Assembly: GCA_002077045.2 (NCBI GenBank)
Contig: KZ111151.1
Location: forward strand, 529,718 to 593,717
Direction: 5' to 3'
DNA from: Rachicladosporium sp. CCFEE 5018
Taxonomy: Eukaryota; Ascomycota; Dothideomycetes; Cladosporiales; Cladosporiaceae
Length of the DNA: 64,000 bases
Shown here piece after piece: positions 10,545 through 22,176 of this stretch; within the stretch, counting starts at the first letter, position 1; every line of letters starts with the position of its first letter. The notes under the pieces are model-generated. The model saw nothing but the letters and a program-made list of their open reading frames with translations, made no database searches and was not told where the DNA came from. The position numbers and the translations under genes were made by a program.

Positions 10545-11660
10545 ATGAGTGCAGACTACGCTCTCGACGAGCCGCCCAGCGACGCTATCTCCGCCGTACA
10601 GTTCTCGACGTCAAGTCAGAGACTAGCAGTCGCGTCATGGGACCGCACGATATCGATTTACGTCCGTGAGGATGAGAACGAGTCCTCCCGCTTCAAACTG
10701 CTGGAACGAGTACAATGTCGAGCACCTGTACTGGACCTTGCCTGGGGTGCGGATGACAACACTCTGTTCTTTGTCGGACTGGATCACGATGTACGCAAGG
10801 TGGATCTCGGAGCGGAGGACCTAACGCAGGCCGTGTTGAGCTATCACGAGCAACCCAGCAACAAGATCTCATACAGCCACGGACTTGGCTTGGTACTATC
10901 GACTGGCTGGGACAGCATACTACACGTACACAACACAGCCATATCTGAGGGTCGCTCATTGCTTCGTGTACGACTGCCTGGCAAGCCCTTCGCCCTCGCC
11001 CTTACTCCAGAACGTGCGGTGATCGCCATGGCAGAGCGAAAAGTCAGCGTCTACGACTTGCGAGCGCTGAAGATGCTCACAGAGCAAACGGCGGACACAG
11101 GCATGTCGAGCGATGCGGACATTGGCGAAGTGGAGATACACGATATCACGCCCTGGCAAACAAGGGAGAGTAACTTGAAGTTCATGACACGTGCTGTCGC
11201 CACGATGCCTGACGGTACAGGCTTTGCAACAAGTAGCATTGAAGGTAGAGTTGCGGTGGAATGGTTTGATGCTGAGAAGGCCGCGAATACATATGCTTTC
11301 AAGTGTCATCGACAGACGAGTACGCAGACTGCGGAGGATGGCACGGAGCAGGAGGTAGATGTTGTGTATCCTGTCAATGCACTCGCATTCAATCAGCCGC
11401 ATGGCACGTTCGCCACTGGTGGTGGAGACGGCGTACTTGCGTTTTGGGACGCGCAGACGAAGCGGAGAGTGAAGCAATACCCGAAGATAGGTGCATCGGT
11501 GGCTGCGCTGGACTTTTCTGGTGATGGGACGCACTTGGCCATCGGTGTCAGTCCAGGGTTCGAGGATGGTCATGAGGATGCGGAGTCGGATGCTGGACTG
11601 GTGAAGGTCATGATCAAGGAGCTGGCGGAGAATGAGGCGAAGGGGAAGGCTGCGAAGTGA
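10545..11660 (+). CDS. BUB3: Mitotic checkpoint WD40 protein Bub3
   Basis: A single exon of 371 residues from the ATG at 10545 (MSADYALDEPPSDAISAV). An in-frame ATG 141 nt upstream is unlikely to be used, since the extra segment has no similarity to Bub3 and the downstream start matches the usual Bub3 N-terminus. Diagnostic blocks are LAVASWDRTISIY in the first WD40 blade, HGLGLVLSTGWDSILHVHN, VYDLRALK, EGRVAVEWFD (the Bub3/Rae1 EGRV signature) and the seventh-blade GTFATGGGDGVLAFWDAQTK with RVKQYPK. Bub3 forms a seven-bladed propeller that docks Bub1 and Mad3 to kinetochores. Confidence 0.93.
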   Translation: MSADYALDEPPSDAISAVQFSTSSQRLAVASWDRTISIYVREDENESSRFKLLERVQCRAPVLDLAWGADDNTLFFVGLDHDVRKVDLGAEDLTQAVLSYHEQPSNKISYSHGLGLVLSTGWDSILHVHNTAISEGRSLLRVRLPGKPFALALTPERAVIAMAERKVSVYDLRALKMLTEQTADTGMSSDADIGEVEIHDITPWQTRESNLKFMTRAVATMPDGTGFATSSIEGRVAVEWFDAEKAANTYAFKCHRQTSTQTAEDGTEQEVDVVYPVNALAFNQPHGTFATGGGDGVLAFWDAQTKRRVKQYPKIGASVAALDFSGDGTHLAIGVSPGFEDGHEDAESDAGLVKVMIKELAENEAKGKAAK

Positions 11661-11819
11661 GGATGGCGAGCTTGCTTCAGCGTTATCGACCGTCGAATTC
11701 CGCGCGGCGTTGCCACGGTCGCCGGCGGTACAATGGACGGATTGCTTCCAAGCTGGATTACATGCATTCGGCCGAGCGACGGGCTTCCAAGCGCTCTTTT
11801 ACCCTCAGGCTCTTCCGCG
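11661..11819. other. Short 3' flank of BUB3
   Basis: Nothing recognised between the BUB3 stop codon and the first F-box-like remnant. Confidence 0.4.
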
Positions 11820-12221
11820 TCATCTTTGATCATCCCTAGCTGCGCCGTACTGTCCCATGACACGCCTCTGGAATACCCTACAGGGGATTCGCCACTCATG
11901 TTTGACGCAATTCAATGGCATCGGGAGATGGCGGTGGGATATGATGGGTAGGGCGACTTTGCAGGCTGGATCCGTCAACAGCAGTTTCGGCAGCAAGTCG
12001 TGCAGGCGATGACAGGTGAGGCCGATGGTGAGCATGTGGCTGTTGAGCTCCAAGCATGGGCAGACCGTCTTCGTGTACTTGACCCTTGCGGCCCAGGAAG
12101 TGTCTCGAGTTCGCTCGACGACTCTTGTGACCGTAACTAGCTCCAAATTCATAAGGAGGAGCTCATTGGGCAGTCCGAGGAGAGATGCCTTCTTAATGGA
12201 GCAGTATTTATAAGGTGTAAG
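11820..12221 (-). pseudogene. F-box-like remnant, unit A of a tandem family
   Basis: The minus frame is open over this stretch but has no ATG ahead of the F-box-like start; it is bounded upstream by a TGA. It begins with LLGLPNELLLMNLELVT, matching the LPxELLL first helix of an F-box, and later contains HMLTIGLTCHRLHDLLPKLLL, the tCxRLhdLL half of the motif. The same two blocks recur in units B-D on this strand within 4 kb. F-box proteins link substrates to SCF ubiquitin ligases, and fungi often carry expanded, fast-decaying families. An upstream exon with a start could exist, but I see no good splice acceptor, so decay is the simpler reading. Confidence 0.45.
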
Positions 12222-13227
12222 TCAAGAATGCATCGGTGCAACATGAAGTCGGAGAGGCCTACTGGCACCCTAATTCACCGAGATGCTGTGCAATATCCGC
12301 CACGCTTAGCACGCGACGTCTGCGACCCAGCTGGGAAGCTTGCTAGCCTTTGCTGTTGATGATCTAGTAACAATGCGTTGAAGTGGTGGCAGCAGATTGG
12401 ACCTCCTCTGTGTCCTGCGCCGAGAGATTGCATAGGCCCGCCGAGCAACTGCGTAAAAGATGTAGTGCAAAATGCAACTATATTGTGCAGTAACACTGCG
12501 GCGACGATACTGACGAGCGTAGGATATTTCCGCCTTAGCTAAATATCAATGAACCTGTCGAGACTGATTGGAAACTACTCCAGAGGTACCTTGCGTCCCT
12601 CTGCGTTAGTGAGCTCATCGGCTCCGATCAACCGTAAGGCTGCTTTCCGATAATCAGGAGGGCATCACGTTCGCTCGCAAAGCCATCATGCGCCGTACCG
12701 GACACTACCTTGGCCGAAGCCTAGCATAGGTGCGCCTCTTACACTTACTTTTGCTCCCTGTATACATATTGACGTACTGATACCGGATGTCTCGACCCAA
12801 CCATACCTTCATCCATCGCCGCTATGCCTGGAACTTCTCGTGGGTCAATCACCTGAGCTGCATGCTCTCAGCCCGATCCTTCTTGCCACCCGTCAAGCCC
12901 CAAATCTCCAATTCCAGGGGTCGATGCCCATGACGAAGCGCACGCACGGCCCCATCCCTAGCCTTCCTCACAATTTTGTCGAAGCCCTAGTTAGGCCCGC
13001 CCTTTCCCCTCCACAGCCGGACGATGACTGTCTTGAGGCTCTGGCAAGGCCGTAGGATACCGGTGATCGAGTCACCATTGAAAGAGCCCTCATCGCCACT
13101 ATATCGGTCGTCAATTTCTGTCGTCATAGTAATATGCTCGGCTAGTCTCCTAAGTATGGTGTATCCATGATCTTCTCCTCGCATGGGATGCGGCATATCG
13201 GTAGGGCAGTAGCTTGAGGACCGCTGT
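12222..13227. other. Intergenic stretch between F-box-like units A and B
   Basis: About 1 kb without a supportable gene. The frames here are short, share no motif with neighbours and are not flanked by good splice sites. Confidence 0.4.
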
Positions 13228-13709
13228 TCAATCGCTCCGTCTCCTCCCAAACTTCCTTGTTCGGTAACCAGAAGCAAGCGTGCACATGGTACACTCTTGG
13301 CAGCACAACATGGCAAAGGTCTGCAGTGAAGAGCACTCCAGGGAGTAGATCTCGGAAGCGACGACAGTGAGACCGAGATTGAGCACGGAGAACTCAACAT
13401 TGTCGAAGGCGCACTCGTCGATGGTGTGACCTGGGCCAGGCACGTAGCGGCTCTCATCTTTCCAAGGTTCGGGTGTCACGGTCGCTAGCCACAAGATCTT
13501 CAGCAGTAGCTCTTCTGGTAGGCCGAGAAGAAGTGAGCCGTTGACACGGATCAGCCTGACGAAGGACACAGCATTAGTCAACCACAACAAAGGAATGTAT
13601 GGTGCGGTGACAGTCACGTCGGCGCTGTCTTGCGTGCAGCCTGGGCAGCTGCTTTCGCTCTCCTTTCGTGGCGGTTGCGGGTCCACTGTTGAGCTGTCAG
13701 ATTCTCCAT
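13228..13709 (-). CDS. Small F-box-like protein, unit B of a tandem family
   Basis: Two exons, 13709-13618 and 13555-13228, give 139 residues. The 62-nt intron has a GTGACT donor, TGACTAATG branch region and CAG acceptor. The first exon codes for MENLTAQQW and a basic Arg/Ala-rich stretch. The second opens with LLLGLPEELLLKILWLATVT, a good F-box first helix, followed by a less conserved segment containing EFSVLNLGLTVVASEIYSLE where unit A has the LTCHRLH block. The C-terminus is short and Cys-rich (CCQECTMC). This is the only unit that has both an ATG and an intact spliced frame. At 139 residues it lacks any substrate-binding repeat domain and may itself be a truncated gene. Confidence 0.45.
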
Positions 13710-13915
13710 GATTTCGCTGCCACGGTGTCGTAGATGGTGGCGAGAACACGTAATATACGCAAATGGAGACTTGTGGACTCGGGACAATTCTAAAAGGACT
13801 TCTCGATTCGGGAAATGGCTCTCGTAGTCTGGTAGCGTGATCGTGCTGTTGTCACAGCGAACGAACTGTATTGGCAGGATGATCGAGCTCAACGGTGGTC
13901 GCGATGTATCTGGTC

Positions 13916-14373
13916 TCACGTGGGAGCGGATGCTATCGAAGGTACTGCGCGAACCCACTTCGTGTATTCGGTCCGCTTGTGCAACATCTGAACCTCCTCC
14001 AGGTGGGTATATTGTCTCCGATTGCTCGCGAGTCGACGGTCCAAGAGCCTTGTGAATATGCTTGGCCTTTGGAAGGTCACTTTCCAGACACGCCCTTTCA
14101 GGAAGACGGCCAGCAGGAGCCTGTGAAGACGATGGCAGGTGAGGCCCATGTACGGACGTGGTCGACAACATGACTGAAGGTGCATGGCTCGACAGCCACG
14201 ATTGTGCTGTTTGGATCGGATGCATCCCGGAAACACTGCTTGCGGGGATGGATGGGTGTAGCCAGCTCGAGGACCAAAAGGAGGAGTTCATCTGGCAGAT
14301 TGATCAAAGACGATATCTTCAATGCTGTGCGTTGTAAGGGTGAGGTGTGTAACATCATCGAAACGCGCTGCAC
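13916..14373 (-). pseudogene. F-box-like pseudogene with a 1-nt frameshift, unit C
   Basis: The frame opens at ATG 14373 and reads LINLPDELLLLVLELATPIH, then loses similarity after HVVDHVRTW. In the next frame the sequence continues GLTCHRLHRLLLAVFLKG, the same block as in unit A. Aligning the DNA of units A and C around 14148 shows C to be one base shorter (GAGGCCCATGTACGG against GAGGCCGATGGTGAGC in A, plus-strand reading), which explains the switch. The frame then runs to a stop at 13916. No splice pair removes the shift. A disabled paralogue is the best call. Confidence 0.5.
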
Positions 14374-14732
14374 ACATCTTGCTCGTGCTCAGCGCAATGC
14401 TCTCTTCCGTCTGATCCGCTTATTTGCAGCGATCACTTGCCGTCGGTCGAGCAGTAACAACCTCATGACCGAAACTGAAGTAATGTGGCGAGACGTCAAA
14501 CACCGAACATTGCGAAGGACACTTGCGGAGGGTATAGCGAGAGACTGCATTTTGCCTGTGGAGTACGATCGCCGCCGCAACGAAGTTATTGTCCTTTCCT
14601 TGAATCGGCGTGTGTTGCCGTATGCGTGAACAGTAGTAGAGGTTCTTCATATGGGGCTCTACCCCACTACCATGAAAGCAACTTCCTCGTTCCATCGACC
14701 GTAACTTTGTGATTACCTGGCCAGACGTGATT

Positions 14733-15586
14733 TCAAACATCCCGCTCATCATCTCTGAGATCCTGGGTCATCTCTATGTACTCCTGTAGCAGTTGCACGG
14801 TAGTGCAGTCTTCACACAGATTGGGCGATCTCGCAGCCAAGATGGCGTGCCGCGTATCTCGCGAGTAGTCCGTAGCCTGCCACACCGTCCACGTTGCCTC
14901 TCGGTAGGCTCGTACCGCCTCCAGGAACGTCTCAAAGTACTGGCGGATCTCTACAACGACCTCGAAATCGACCGTCTGCTGTAAGCCTAGGCCAACCGAC
15001 TCGGCCACGTCGAGCACACTGCGAGCCAGCCGCTCGATACGAGGAGCTGCTCTTGGTAATTGACGTAGCATGCGGAAGACAACCTTGGTGAGGGACAGGT
15101 GTGGACATCTGACTAGAAGCTCGTGCGGTGCCTGAAGCTGCCCGGCTTCGTGCAAGAGCTGCTGCTTGCCGCCAGGCGTGTCTCGACCAAGCTCGAGCCT
15201 GATGTTTAGATTGGTAGCGAAGGGACGGGCTGATCCGAACCGCGTCCACTCGCCTGTCATGTGTGCGGTACGTATGACCGGACCAAGTCTTCCTGTGATG
15301 GGTTGCGGGCATGTGTGATCCTCTGCAACGTAGTTATTGGGGTAGATTGCGATTCGACATTCGCGTCCAGTGCAGCAGTGCACCGCGGATAATCTGTTGA
15401 GAGCGACGGCTAACCAGGCCTGTGCACCGCGGATAGTCTGTTTAAAGCGAAGGCTGACCAGACCTATGCCATGCCGCAATAGCACGAATCGCACTGTCGG
15501 TAGCATTGCTTGACTAGCAGGTGTTGCAGCGAAAACAATGATCGAAAGCAGTAGCTCGTCAGGCAAAGATTCGATAGACGTGCCAT
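14733..15586 (-). CDS. F-box-like protein, unit D (5' end uncertain)
   Basis: The longest of the four related units: 284 codons from a CAG acceptor at 15586 to the stop at 14733. It opens with SIESLPDELLLSIIVFAAT, an F-box first helix, followed by a segment with VSLRFKQTIRGAQAWLAVAL in the position of the second helix. The rest is rich in Leu, Arg and Ala with no motif I recognise. There is no ATG at the head of this frame. A GTAAGC donor at about 15651 would join an upstream exon ending ...NARWKLAT in the correct phase, but that exon also lacks an ATG before the nearest stop. The gene may therefore start further upstream, or have lost its start. Confidence 0.4.
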
Positions 15587-15935
15587 CTGTGTGAAAGGAG
15601 GGTCAGATCGTACCGAACCCCCAAGTCGCGATACCGCCGATAGTGGCTTACCTGTAGCCAGCTTCCACCTTGCATTAACATAGACGAGAGAAAGCCTTGT
15701 AGCGCTGCTGGAGTTTTCTCGACGCCATTGCCATCGCACCCTTGGATCATCGTGCAAGATGGTGGCGCTCGCTGTGTACCCAGGAGGTCAAAATGCAGCC
15801 TTTGAACTATGGTGTGGGAGGTTGGCTCTCTTTGCATCGGCAAGCGCGATGCTGGCGTCAGGAAGTCGCAAATGTCGTGTATTGCACATTTAGGGAAGGA
15901 GCAAGCGGTCGTTTCGAGCATTGCAACGATCTCAT

Positions 15936-16394
15936 TCAAAATTCAACATCCTTGGCAGCGAGCTTGTGATTCCATCGGAAGTTTGCTGCAGGGACTGCAT
16001 CGACGAGAAGTTGGATCAAGTCCTCTCGATCTACGTGAGGATTGCGTGAGCCACCTGGGTAAGAGAACCAAGATTGCAGTCTCTTGTCGGTGACAGTCAC
16101 CCCGTTTGCTTCTTGCCTCGCGTGGGCGAACACGGCTGACTTCAGTCCACAGGCATCGAGTGCTGCCAAGCCAGAGCGGGGATGCAAATCAAGACTACGC
16201 CCTTGCTGCTGAAGCAGTTGCTCGCGAGTCCGACCCTCGAAGATCAAGAATGAGACTTCAGCCTGGAGTAGGCGAATAGCTAAGCTGCCATCATGTCAGC
16301 AACTCTTGTGCCTCCACGAATGTAGTCAGTCAACGTACAGTAGACCAGCAGGTCCCGCTCCTACAATCGCGACTTGAAAGTCTTTGATCGACAT
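15936..16394 (-). pseudogene. FAD-dependent monooxygenase, 5' fragment
   Basis: Two exons, 16394-16339 and 16284-15936, join in phase to 134 residues. The first gives MSIKDFQVAIVGAGPAGLL, a dinucleotide-binding GxGxxG fold at the N-terminus, and the join continues LAIRLLQAEVSFLIFEGR. The second exon has RSLDLHPRSGLAALDACGL and HVDREDLIQLLVDAVP, both typical of PHBH-type FAD monooxygenases. Relatives are about 380-450 residues long with a second FAD motif (GD/GADG). Here a stop follows after one third of that length and no continuation appears in any frame before the F-box-like unit D, so the 3' two thirds are missing. It reads as a truncated remnant, perhaps cut off when the F-box array expanded. 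Confidence 0.6.
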
Positions 16395-17971
16395 CGCGCC
16401 GCTCGTCGCAGACTATGGAAAGCTAGCCGAGATCCAGCGTACTTCACCTGTCACGCATGAATCAAGATAAGACGAATCCGACCGACCGCTCAGGTCTTCA
16501 GTGTCGGTGTTGATCGCGCACACTTAGACACTCCACGGCGTGTCGAAGCGCCGCCTCCGCCGACTGTCTCTCACGGAGCACTGTAGTCATCTCGTTGCAT
16601 CCAGCATTGAGGACACCGAACTTCGCCATACGCCGAGTGGTCCTCCGATCTGATCAAAGCATCCAACGCCGGGGTCCACATGGCATGTAGTCCAGGTACT
16701 TAATGACACACGATAACAGGTAAGCCGCTCAGCAAATGCTGATGTGGCCTCTAAAGTGTAAGGAGGGCAACTGCCGGTGAATATTAGATCGTTAGCCTGG
16801 CGCAAAGGCTACCAGGCGCAGCGGCTGCGATTCCTAAAGGCATGTTGGAGGTGTTGGCCTCAGCTCTGGTACGAGCTTGCTACTGGGCATACGCTCGCTT
16901 CTTGTATGCAATCCTTCGCCTGCCCTTGCAGGAGCGGGAGCAGCCCCGACGGAAGCGGTTGATGTCGTGACGTCGCACTCGTTTGGATAACGGGCAAACG
17001 GCCAACGGTGCACGTGTGACAGGGATCGCAATCCTTCCTAACGTGCATCCTGCGGCTAAACAACTAGCGTTTTGACAGGTCAACATATGCATACGCGTGG
17101 CGTGTATTTCCGTAATTGCTTAGTATGCTTGCGCGGAACTAGGGCCTTAGGCTTTCACCCTCTATGTTACTATGTGACCTTCCTTCGTGGGATGAGATGG
17201 ACGAGAAGTTCAACCGATCGGCATTGCTACCAGGGCATACCATGGGCTCTCGAACAATAGACTGTATCTACGCGCCGCACAATTGTACGGACCCTGATCC
17301 CCAAGATCTGGCTACGCCGGTGTTGGGTAATCAAGCTATCTTCTAGAGGATGCGGAAGGCGCGAGCACGAGCACTTGACATGGACGCTCATCAGGCGAGA
17401 TACTTCTCTTTGCGCGTTGTATACATTCAATGTACGTGCGGGATAGCTGAACACTATGACTCTCCAGTGCGCTCCATGTCCGGTATGGATACTTTGTCTG
17501 AGTCCGTGATACAGCCCTCGCGTGAGGTCAGCTAGATCGATGCGGCATCGGAGGAGGGGCCGAACCGCTTCATCCTGGACGGAACCCCGACCATCTACAT
17601 GCATGGTCGCTTCCTCTCATCGACAGCTACGTTCTCGCTAGCGCGGCTGTCAACAGGCTTCGCAGCAAGAGCTCCTTCGCCACATCATCACGTGCGACAG
17701 AGTGTTGTCAGGAAATTGTAGTGATCAATACTCGGATGATGATAGAATAGAGAATTTGCGGTGCATTCAGTGTCTCTCAGGGACGTTCGTGTATTGCAGC
17801 CCCAGCATACAACGAGAGTTCCGTGTCTGTGGTCGACCAGGACTGCTAGTATGAGGCGTGGAGGTAGCCGGGCTCGCACTAATGAATTCGGGCACGCACG
17901 AGGTTGCTGCTCTCGTGGTGTCAGTGCTAATACCGCCGCCACGTGATTTGCTGGATCGTTGCCGAAGAAGA
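16395..17971. other. Gene-free stretch between the monooxygenase fragment and the Zn2Cys6 gene
   Basis: About 1.6 kb. Many short frames occur on both strands, none beyond about 125 codons and none with a recognisable motif. I found no terminal repeats, transposase-like frame or tRNA here. Confidence 0.4.
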
Positions 17972-19407
17972 TCAGCTTCTCTGCTTAGCGTGAGCGCCGA
18001 AGATGATCGTCTTGCTCAGACGACGTAATTGAACGAGTGGAGTATCTTTTGCAGTGTTGGTCGACTGTCCAGTGCCAGGCTCTTCAGCCCAGATCACAGC
18101 AGCCAGACGTGCGCACAGCGAATGCGCAGGTGTGGATGAGATGTGCGAGTCGTCCCTGCGTGGTGAATCAAAAAGCCAGACATCAGATGTATGGCTGCTA
18201 GGGGTTCCCGATGAATTCGAAATCTTGATTCGAAGTGCTGTCGTTAGTTCCTTGTCACCGAGGACTCCTGTGCTACATGGCAACCCCAGGTGTCGTTCCA
18301 CTTGATACAGCAGAGAAAGTGCGATTTTGACCGTATCGGCAGCGCTTCGTGCGATATGCTGACGAGGATGGAGCCAGCTCGACACGTTTCCCAGCATCAA
18401 TTGAGGATCGATCTGGCCTGATCGTGTCGGAAGCCATTGTGGCGTGCTTACTGACGCCGGCGAAGTCTCTGTCGGCCAAACCTGGCCCGCGACCGCCTCG
18501 TTCGCATCGCATGCCGTCGTCTGGATGCTCATCATGTTCCTCGCACCGAGGAGCTCGAGGAGCCGGGAGCAAGTGGCAAGCAGACTCCGTATCGTTAGTG
18601 TATAGCAATGAATGGCGAGCATGGCTTCCGGCGTGCTGAACGGTACACTGACATCATCACCACGGATTTTCTTGGTGCTACAGATCTGGCTTCGCCCAGA
18701 GTCTTGTAGCAATGCCAGTAGACGTTGCAAGCCTTGCAGCTCACGTCCAATGTTATCTGTGGAAGATCAGTCAAGCCCGAACTCCTCAAGCTCAAGGGCA
18801 GCATACATTGGTCCGCATTACTGTCGTTTGGACCGAGCTTAGTCTCATCGAGTTCGCCTTGCAGCTGCTCGCTCAATTCCGTAAGGTCGTGCGAGAAGGT
18901 ATTGCGCCCAGCAGTGCTGGGCAATGCGAGGTCTTGCGAGTCTTCCGGAGGGCACCACAGCGAGTCCCACACTGCGGTTGCATCTATACTACCTCGGGTC
19001 TCGTTCGTCAAGCTTGCAGAGTTATAGCCAGAGTCCACATCGCCGTGATTGCCACTCAGCCAGCTCAAGTCGTGATCGACATTTAGGCCAAAGTCATTGC
19101 CAGCCGCATCGAAGTTGAAGCCAGGTCCGTCATCGTCAAAGTCGAAGATGCCAGACCGAGCTCCACTGCTTAGGGGTGACGGCTGCCGTTGGGTAGAGTC
19201 CACGACCGAAGAGAGCACCTTCGCGCGGGGGTTTCGGTAGCGCCTCGCGGCTCTGGGGCTTGTTGTGCATGTGACAGAGGCTCTTGCACACCGGATGCAT
19301 GGCGAATGAATGCCTGTATCTGGGCGCTGACAGGCAAGTTTCGACACATGACATCTATCGCAGCTCCGTCGCAATGCGCGAGTTGTAGTGTAGCTCGCTG
19401 TTGCCAT
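17972..19407 (-). CDS. Zn2Cys6 transcription factor, AflR-like
   Basis: Two exons, 19407-18807 and 18756-17972, give 461 residues. The 50-nt intron (GTATGC donor, CTTGAC branch, CAG acceptor) resolves what otherwise looks like a frameshift between two overlapping frames. The N-terminus holds six cysteines at 16, 19, 26, 37, 40 and 47 (C-X2-C-X6-C-X10-C-X2-C-X6-C), the binuclear zinc cluster that binds CGG- or TCG-type sites. There is an acidic, low-complexity middle. The second half has helical stretches such as LQGLQRLLALLQDSG and LAIHCYTLTIRSLLATCSRL, the pattern seen in AflR-type regulators of secondary metabolism. It is divergent from the DHA2 pump gene with a 787-bp shared promoter, a usual arrangement for a regulator and its target. 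Confidence 0.8.
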
Positions 19408-20194
19408 GGCGGAGCGGGAGCGGACACCGGAGTCGACAATCAGCCCCTGGGCCGCTCGGTGGTTTGCGGAGAAGCACTCAATCGACGATTAATGATATCA
19501 CGCGCAGGGAATCAAAGTGCTGCGGGAACGACATGCTGGCTTGACTGGGTCACACCGCCGAGCATATAAGCATGGCCGTCTGCGCTGTCACGACATGTGT
19601 ACGATCGTAATGTCCCACAGCGATCCTGCGGTAGGCAAAGCAATATCGACATGCCTCACCTCTGCATGTGCGACAGGGCCAATCGCAGCAATTTACCCAC
19701 GGCCATGGTACACGTGGAGCTGATGAACCTGCGGCATTCGTACTAGTGCAGTACACGTTTGGCGACGAAGGATGTAGCTTCGAGGCGATGATCTAGATAG
19801 CTGATCTGGGGTCAGGTCCCCATCTCAACGGCTTGATCTCGCATTCCACGGCGGCAGGCGCGACCCGTCCCCTGCCTGTTACACAACGGCACACGGACAT
19901 GCCTTCCGCTACGCTTGACTAACGATCTTATGGGCTCTGCACCTCTCCACCTACCAACATCAGCGTTGGTCTGACGAAACGCCGTATGTCGCCGAACGCC
20001 AGGATCTCGCCTGTTTCCGCGTTCGGCATCGGTAGCTGCACGAACGGCCTGCTCCTGCGACACTGTGCCGCTAACGCGTTCGTGTCGTATCCAAAATGAG
20101 TGTGTACAAGCAGTGATCTGCTCTGCGTTGGCCACCTTGCTACAGAATCTCTCTCGTTGGTCTCCCCTCCCCACTACGACGATCTTTAGCGAGC
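19408..20194. other. Divergent promoter between the Zn2Cys6 gene and the DHA2 transporter gene
   Basis: 787 bp with no supportable gene. Scattered CGG and CCG triplets occur, but I could not find a clear TCG-N5-CGA (AflR) palindrome, so no operator is called. Confidence 0.45.
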
Positions 20195-22176
20195 ATGGAC
20201 CGCTTCGACTCGGAAGACCAGACTGCAGAAGTCACTGGCGAGACACGCAGGCACGATCCCACGCTCAGAGGCTGGCGCTACTACGCAGTATTGTTCAGGT
20301 GCGGCAGATTCATAAGCGCTCTGGTTCCTGGCTGACGGCTCTACCATGCAGCCTATGTTTTGCCCTCTTCCTTGGCGCCATCGACAGTAGCGTCGTCGCC
20401 ACCGCCCTGGTCACAATCGGAGCTCACTTCGATGATTTTGTCCGTTTGCAGTGGGTGGTGCTTGCCTACCTGCTCGTTGATCTCGGTAAGTTCGAAGGAT
20501 TCGAGGGCTGATTACAAGACTCCACACTAACATGGCCAGGATTCGCCCTCATATTTGCACGTGTCTCAGATGTCATAGGCCGCAAGTGGGCTTCCATCTG
20601 GGCAAGATGACCCGGTTCACTTGCGTAATAGCACGACTGACAAGCGCTCAGGCAGTCGCGATCCTTACTGTGGGTTCACTAGGCGCCGGTCTTTCGACAT
20701 CGATCAATCAGCTTGTCATCTTCCGCGCCATCCAAGGCTTGGGGGCGGCGGGCGTATACTCGCTTCCGCTAACGGTCATACCCGAAATAACTCCTGCAGA
20801 GCTCTTCGGATTCATGTCCGCTGTGTCTGGACTGGTCTCCACATGCTCGTCCATTCTGTCAGTCGATGGATTCAGGCTCTGACTTTACTTTGCTGACTCG
20901 AACAGGGGACCAACTATTGGCGGTGTAATCACCACGCAGAGCTCATGGCGATGGTGCTTTCTGTTCAACGTGCCATGCGGAGTGTTTGCCATAGCCGTCA
21001 TGCTGGCCACATGGCCGAAACAGGACATCGCAGGTCGGATCACATGGTCTCAGCTAGACTTCATCGGTGCGCTGCTGATCATCGGCACGACTGTGCTCAC
21101 CGTGTTTGCACTGCAAGAAGCTGGGTCTGACACGTACGCATGGTCTTCACCGACGATCATCGGATGTCTCGTCGGCGGTGCAGTAGCGGCCATTGTTTTT
21201 GGGACCTGGATTTGGTTCCTGTCGAAGAAGCCACGGAAGATTAGCCCTTTGTTTCATACGAGGGTCATCAAGGATCGAGTCTTGTTGGGCGCATTTCTGT
21301 GGGTGATCTGTCCTGCTTTTCATTTGATCGACACTTGCTGACATGTAAACAGCGTTGCTATGCTATCTGGCTACGTGCTCTACGTTATTCTCATCGAACT
21401 CAGTGAGCGACTGCAGATTGTCAATGGGCGTACTGCGCAGGGAGCTGGCATTGACTTGCTACCGTTCCTTGGATCTGCCGCCGTGTGTAAGTCTGAATCT
21501 GCAGTATCCGCCAACGTGTTCCGTCGTCGTTGGATTCACACTGACACATACGCAGCTAGCGGTATAGCGGGCTTTCTGTCATCAGGGGCCAAGAATCGAT
21601 CATTCGAGACCATCACCGTCTTCTCCGCGTTCACTGCCTTGGGCTGCGGTCTACTAGCCTTCGTCAGCAAGTCAGCCACCGTACCCGCGGCACTATACGG
21701 TTACCAAGTCATCCTGGGGTTCGGTATAGGCGGTGTGCTCGTATCGGGTACGATAGTAGTCAAATTGTCTGCAAGTCAGCTTGACTCAGGTAAGGCCGCC
21801 AGATCTTTTATGACCTGCATATGCGGCTTCGTGCTGACACGACACAGCATCCGCGCAAGGCGTCCAAGCGCAGACGCGGATACTCGGGGGCAACGTCGGA
21901 CTCGCAATCGCAACTATCATACTGAATGCGCGACTCAATGTCGACCTAGACGGGACGTTGACTCCACAGCAGCTGAGCGACTTGAAGCGCAGCCTGAATT
22001 CGATCGGAAGCCTGAACCCTAGTCAAGTTCGGGCTGTCGGCCTCTCCTTTGCGAACGCATTCCGCATTCAGCTAGTTGTCTGTCTGGGTGTAGCGGTCGT
22101 GAGTCTGTGCTGTTGCGCAATGATCTGGCAGCGGAATCCGAGGACGTTCAAGGACTTGAAGGAGGCTGGTGGGTAG
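20195..22176 (+). CDS. MFS multidrug efflux transporter, DHA2 (14-helix) family
   Basis: Eight exons (20195-20298, 20352-20485, 20540-20601, 20652-20857, 20906-21298, 21353-21486, 21556-21789, 21848-22176) join to 531 residues. Intron 3 (20602-20651) needs a GC donor (GCAAGA); every other intron is GT-AG. Signatures are ALFLGAIDSSVVATAL (helix 1, DHA2 motif D1), ARVSDVIGRKW (motif A), QGLGAAGVY, LGPTIGGVIT (motif C, antiporter) and SSWRWCFLFNVPCG. Helix count and length fit H+-coupled drug or metabolite export at the plasma membrane. The transcript is divergent from an AflR-like regulator, suggesting export of a cluster product. Substrate unknown. Confidence 0.88.

Noticed and set aside
17972..18730. 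A separate gene or a frameshift downstream of the zinc-cluster gene
   Set aside because: A canonical 50-nt intron (18757-18806) links the two frames in phase, so neither a second gene nor a mutation is needed.
19408..20194. An AflR-type TCG-N5-CGA operator in the divergent promoter
   Set aside because: No exact palindrome was found on reading the region; scattered CGG/CCG triplets are not enough.
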